A stretch of DNA of 58,794 nt from assembly GCA_028877275.1 (NCBI GenBank), contig JAPPFP010000019.1:1-58794 (forward strand), in the 5' to 3' direction. Below, in pieces: positions 56,256-58,794 of this stretch. The notes under the pieces are model-generated. The model worked only from the letters and a program-made list of their open reading frames with translations, was not told the origin of the DNA and did no database searches. Each line of letters begins with the position of its first letter. The stretch's first letter is position 1. The position numbers and the translations under genes were made by a program. This DNA is from Acidobacteriota bacterium (GTDB lineage Bacteria; Acidobacteriota; Thermoanaerobaculia; Multivoradales; Multivoraceae).

Positions 56256-57416
56256 TTGCGATCACTCGAGCTGTTCACAGGGGCAGGCGGACTCGCTCTG
56301 GGAACCCACGCCGCAGGCTTCAAGCACGTCGCCCTCCTCGACTGGAACCGCGACGCGTGCACGACGCTTCGGGAGAACATCCGGCATGAGACCGTTCCCG
56401 GGGTCTCGGAGTGGAAGGTCGTGGAAGGGGACGTACGTAGGTGCGACTATGGAACGTTCGGCCCGCTTCAACTGGTTGCGGGTGGGCCTCCCTGCCAGCC
56501 CTTTAGCCTCGGCGGCAAACACCGAGGGGTGAACGACGACCGGGACATGATCCCCGAGTTCATCCGCGCCATTCACGAGACTCAGCCCGCTGCGTTCCTG
56601 TTCGAGAACGTCAAGGGGCTGACCCGCAAGGCTTTCAGGAACTACCTCTCGTACATCGAGTTGGGGCTCCAGCACCCTGAGGTGCCTTTGAGGTCAGGCG
56701 ACTCGTGGGAAGACCACCTTGCCCGGCTCGAGGATGTTCACACTCGCGGAACACGCGACGGGCTTCACTACCGCATCGTCCGTCGTCTGCTCAACGCCGC
56801 CGACTACGGTGTGCCGCAGACTCGCGAACGCGTGTTCATAGTCGGCTTTCGCCGGGACCTCGACACGGAGTGGCACTTCCCCGAGCCGACCCATTCTCGC
56901 GACAGGCTCCAGTATGACCAGTGGGTTTCGGGCGAGTACTGGGAAGCGCGCGGTCTTGACCAACCCGAACCTCCCTCTCGGTTGAAGGGCGCCATCAACC
57001 GAACTCTTACCCTGTACCCGTCGCCGCAGAAGCCGTGGACAACGCTTCGCGACGCGATCTCGGATCTGCCGAAGCCGCGGCCATGCGGACGAGAGCCGGA
57101 CGCCCTCTTCCATCGGTTGCAGCCAGGAGCTCGGGCCTATCCCGGACACACGGGGAGCCCCCTCGATCTACCCGCGAAGACGCTCAAGGCCGGCGTGCAT
57201 GGGGTTCCCGGCGGAGAGAACATGATCGCGTTCTCTGATGGGAGCGTTCGCTACCTAACCGTGCGCGAAGCGGCAAGGGTCCAGACGTTCCCCGACGACT
57301 GGCGTTTCACGGGGAGCTGGACCGAGACGATGAGGCAACTCGGCAACGCAGTGCCAATGCAGCTCGCTGTGACATTGGCGGAGAGCATCGCGGCCAAGAC
57401 TCCCCAACATGTCTGA
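56256..57416 (+). CDS. DNA cytosine-5 methyltransferase, Eco29kI-type (module 2)
   Basis: A 386-residue C5-methyltransferase. Motif I is LELFTGAGGLALG, IV PPCQPFSLGG (catalytic Cys), VI FENVKG, VIII PQTRERVFIVGF, IX VREAARVQTFP and X RQLGNAVP. It starts at TTG (56256), five bases after a good ribosome binding site. Its stop overlaps the nuclease start by 8 bases. The linked Eco29kI-type nuclease suggests that it protects the Eco29kI site CCGCGG; that specificity is inferred from the partner, not from the recognition domain. Confidence 0.93.
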   Translation: MRSLELFTGAGGLALGTHAAGFKHVALLDWNRDACTTLRENIRHETVPGVSEWKVVEGDVRRCDYGTFGPLQLVAGGPPCQPFSLGGKHRGVNDDRDMIPEFIRAIHETQPAAFLFENVKGLTRKAFRNYLSYIELGLQHPEVPLRSGDSWEDHLARLEDVHTRGTRDGLHYRIVRRLLNAADYGVPQTRERVFIVGFRRDLDTEWHFPEPTHSRDRLQYDQWVSGEYWEARGLDQPEPPSRLKGAINRTLTLYPSPQKPWTTLRDAISDLPKPRPCGREPDALFHRLQPGARAYPGHTGSPLDLPAKTLKAGVHGVPGGENMIAFSDGSVRYLTVREAARVQTFPDDWRFTGSWTETMRQLGNAVPMQLAVTLAESIAAKTPQHV

Positions 57417-58017
57417 ACACGAGCCGTACGATCCGCTCGACTACGGGAACCTGACTGTCAATCTGGTCCGGGAGCTCATGGACAGGAATCCCGTAGACCT
57501 GCCGGCTACGGAACGGTTCGGCGGACCTGGCGTTTACGCGCTCTTCTACGATGGCGACTACGAGCCCTACGCGGCCCTACGCTCGTCGGACGCGGCACAT
57601 CCCATCTACGTGGGCAAGGCTGTGCCACCAGGCGCGCGAAAGGGAGGAAGGGCACCAGATGAGGCAGCTCCCGCACTCTTCAAGCGCATCCGAGAGCACA
57701 CGGACTCGTTGGAAGCGGCCGTCAATCTCCGCGTGATGGACTTCAGATGTCGCTACCTCGTGGTTGTGCCTCTGTGGATCACGATGGCGGAGCGGTTTCT
57801 GATCGAGCACTACCAGCCCTGCTGGAATGTCTGTGTCGAGGGTTTCGGGCTTCACAACCCTGGCAAGGGGAGGCTCCAGGGACTCTGCCCTTGGTGGGAC
57901 ACGCTTCACCCAGGCAGGCAATGGGCCGCGCGGCTTCGGCCCCGCAGCGAGGTCGAGGCCAAAGAGCGCCTGCGCACCTTCACCGATCAGTATGGAGCTA
58001 GCCGAGGAAGGCCGTGA
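57409..58017 (+). CDS. Eco29kI-family GIY-YIG restriction endonuclease
   Basis: A 202-residue type II nuclease. The GIY-YIG motif appears as GVYALFY and PIYVGKA, followed by the conserved Arg in KRIREH, the glutamate in MAERFLIEHY and the Asn in CWNV. The GFGLHNPGKGR and HPGRQWA segments match what I know of R.Eco29kI (214 residues), which cuts CCGCGG. It overlaps the methyltransferase by 8 bases and the convergent vsr gene by 20. All catalytic positions appear intact. Confidence 0.9.
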   Translation: MSEHEPYDPLDYGNLTVNLVRELMDRNPVDLPATERFGGPGVYALFYDGDYEPYAALRSSDAAHPIYVGKAVPPGARKGGRAPDEAAPALFKRIREHTDSLEAAVNLRVMDFRCRYLVVVPLWITMAERFLIEHYQPCWNVCVEGFGLHNPGKGRLQGLCPWWDTLHPGRQWAARLRPRSEVEAKERLRTFTDQYGASRGRP

Positions 58018-58423
58018 CCCTGTCCGTGAGCCTCTCAAGGTTCTTCGTCTCGCACTCCCAGACAACGAGCACCTCCCAGCCCATTCCCCGTAGCGCTACT
58101 TGGTTCATCTGGTCGCGGCGCGCGTTGCCATCGAGCTTCTCCTGCCAGAAGGCGCGGCGCTCTGGAGACTTTGGAATGCGGTTCCCCGCGCATCCCTCGT
58201 GCCGATGCCAGAAACAGCCGTGAACGAAGACCACTTTCCGTCGCGAGCGGAACACGAGATCGGGACGTCCCGGTAGGTCCTTCGCATGAAGACGGTACCG
58301 ATACCCCAAGCCGTGGACGAGCCGCCGAACACGCATCTCGGGCTTCGTATCCTTGGACCGTATCCGCCCCATCCGCTCGCTTCGTTCGCGAGCCGTGAGC
58401 GTGTCGAGACTCCCTACTCTCAT
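57998..58423 (-). CDS. vsr: Very short patch repair endonuclease Vsr
   Basis: Vsr nicks beside T:G mismatches left by deamination of 5-methylcytosine, so it is a natural companion of C5-methyltransferases. The 141-residue protein has RIRSKDTKPEMRVRRLVHG, the catalytic PDLVF aspartate, VHGCFWHRH with the zinc and catalytic residues, and the C-terminal VALRGMGWEVLVVWECE. The ATG at 58423 is the natural start; the longer frame is not conserved. Its end overlaps the nuclease gene by 20 bases on the opposite strand. Confidence 0.93.
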   Translation of the reverse strand: MRVGSLDTLTARERSERMGRIRSKDTKPEMRVRRLVHGLGYRYRLHAKDLPGRPDLVFRSRRKVVFVHGCFWHRHEGCAGNRIPKSPERRAFWQEKLDGNARRDQMNQVALRGMGWEVLVVWECETKNLERLTDRVTAFLG

Positions 58424-58487
58424 GCTGAGAGACTGCCACACGCGCAGTGTGGAGACATGGCCTCGTACCCAACCGCAAAGGCGGTCG

Positions 58488-58670
58488 CTAGTAGGCCGGT
58501 GGCCTCCCGGCGGTGTCCTCCCCGAACTCCCGCTGGGCCTCCATGACCTCGCTCCGGCGAAGCACGTCGCTGCGGGCATAGCACTGCTGGGCCTGATTCC
58601 CGACCGAGTGGGCCAGCGCCTGCTCCGCACTCTCGTAGGAACACCACGACCGGAAAGAACTGTAGAACCC
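58488..58670 (-). pseudogene. Decayed tyrosine integrase C-terminus
   Basis: The minus strand reads GFYSSFRSWCSY...ALAHSVGN...CYARSDVLRR, then stops at 58488. This matches the end of P4-like tyrosine integrases. The LAH histidine and the tyrosine of CYARSD (normally the nucleophile) remain. The HxxR motif has become GFY, the usual residues between RDW and AE are missing, and a TGA at 58671-58673 interrupts the frame just upstream, where a 2-base loss would explain the shift. A relic of the element that probably delivered the defence genes. Confidence 0.7.
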
Positions 58671-58763
58671 TCACTGCGACCCGACGGACAGACCACAAGG
58701 GAGAGAGTCCGTGTCCGAGCCTTCCCGCAGGGATCATCATCTGGACGTGAGCGACCCTCCCGG

Positions 58764-58780
58764 CGGCCTGAAACAGGCCG
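58764..58780. repeat. 7-bp hairpin at window end
   Basis: CGGCCTG (58764-58770) and CAGGCCG (58774-58780) pair around AAA. It lies beyond the integrase relic and may belong to the island end or to an unseen gene. In the stretch from 58671 to the window end I otherwise see no intact gene. Confidence 0.35.
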
Positions 58781-58794
58781 GCACATGGGAGACC

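Overview
This is a GC-rich, tightly packed bacterial chromosomal segment. Sampled core genes run near two-thirds G+C. Lipid A synthesis (lpxB), an rpsA-ihfB pair, queG, a Gpt2-type acyltransferase and a DUF6677-like protein point to a diderm. Together with the fatty-acid and amidohydrolase genes I would guess Acidobacteriota or a relative, but that is inference from gene content, not a phylogeny. No tRNA, rRNA or CRISPR array was found.

Layout. 0-7.7 kb: larC, radC, agmatinase, two sodium-coupled transporters (DASS and AGCS families) and a threonine synthase. 7.9-12.6 kb (+ strand): a membrane-anchored pseudokinase, two glycosyltransferases and a CPBP protease. 12.6-30.3 kb (- strand): one nearly unbroken co-directional run. 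Read in transcription order it is a Gpt2-like acyltransferase, a small unknown, three glycosyltransferases, a secreted lectin-fold protein, thyA, folA, queG, then rpsA (own promoter), ihfB, two small membrane proteins, lpxB, yicC, gmk, rpoZ, coaBC, uracil-DNA glycosylase and a cysteine synthase-like enzyme. 30.3-37.9 kb (+): a candidate 33-codon gene with its own signals, comM, an M23 peptidase, secA and guaB. 38-45.8 kb (-): an M24 peptidase bracketed by two inverted copies of an approximately 200-bp palindromic repeat, then trxA, rimO-ribF, an acyl-CoA dehydrogenase and a HyuB-like protein. 45.9-52.6 kb: acyl-CoA ligase, esterase, amidohydrolase, four-CBS protein and a serine beta-lactamase-like lipoprotein.

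52.9-58.7 kb is a transferred defence island of lower G+C. It holds two divergent modules. The minus-strand module is a cytosine-5 methyltransferase translationally coupled to a GHKL ATPase fused to a PD-(D/E)XK-like nuclease. The plus-strand module is a second cytosine-5 methyltransferase overlapping an Eco29kI-type GIY-YIG endonuclease, with a convergent Vsr nick repair gene. A decayed tyrosine-integrase end lies beside it. This island is the best candidate for an under-described system, especially the ATPase-nuclease fusion.

Other points of note: a pseudokinase that has lost nearly every catalytic motif; lpxB with no ATG, GTG or TTG before its conserved N-terminal motif; the paired repeats around the M24 peptidase; and the short gene at 30.45 kb with a promoter, operator-like palindromes and a strong ribosome binding site.
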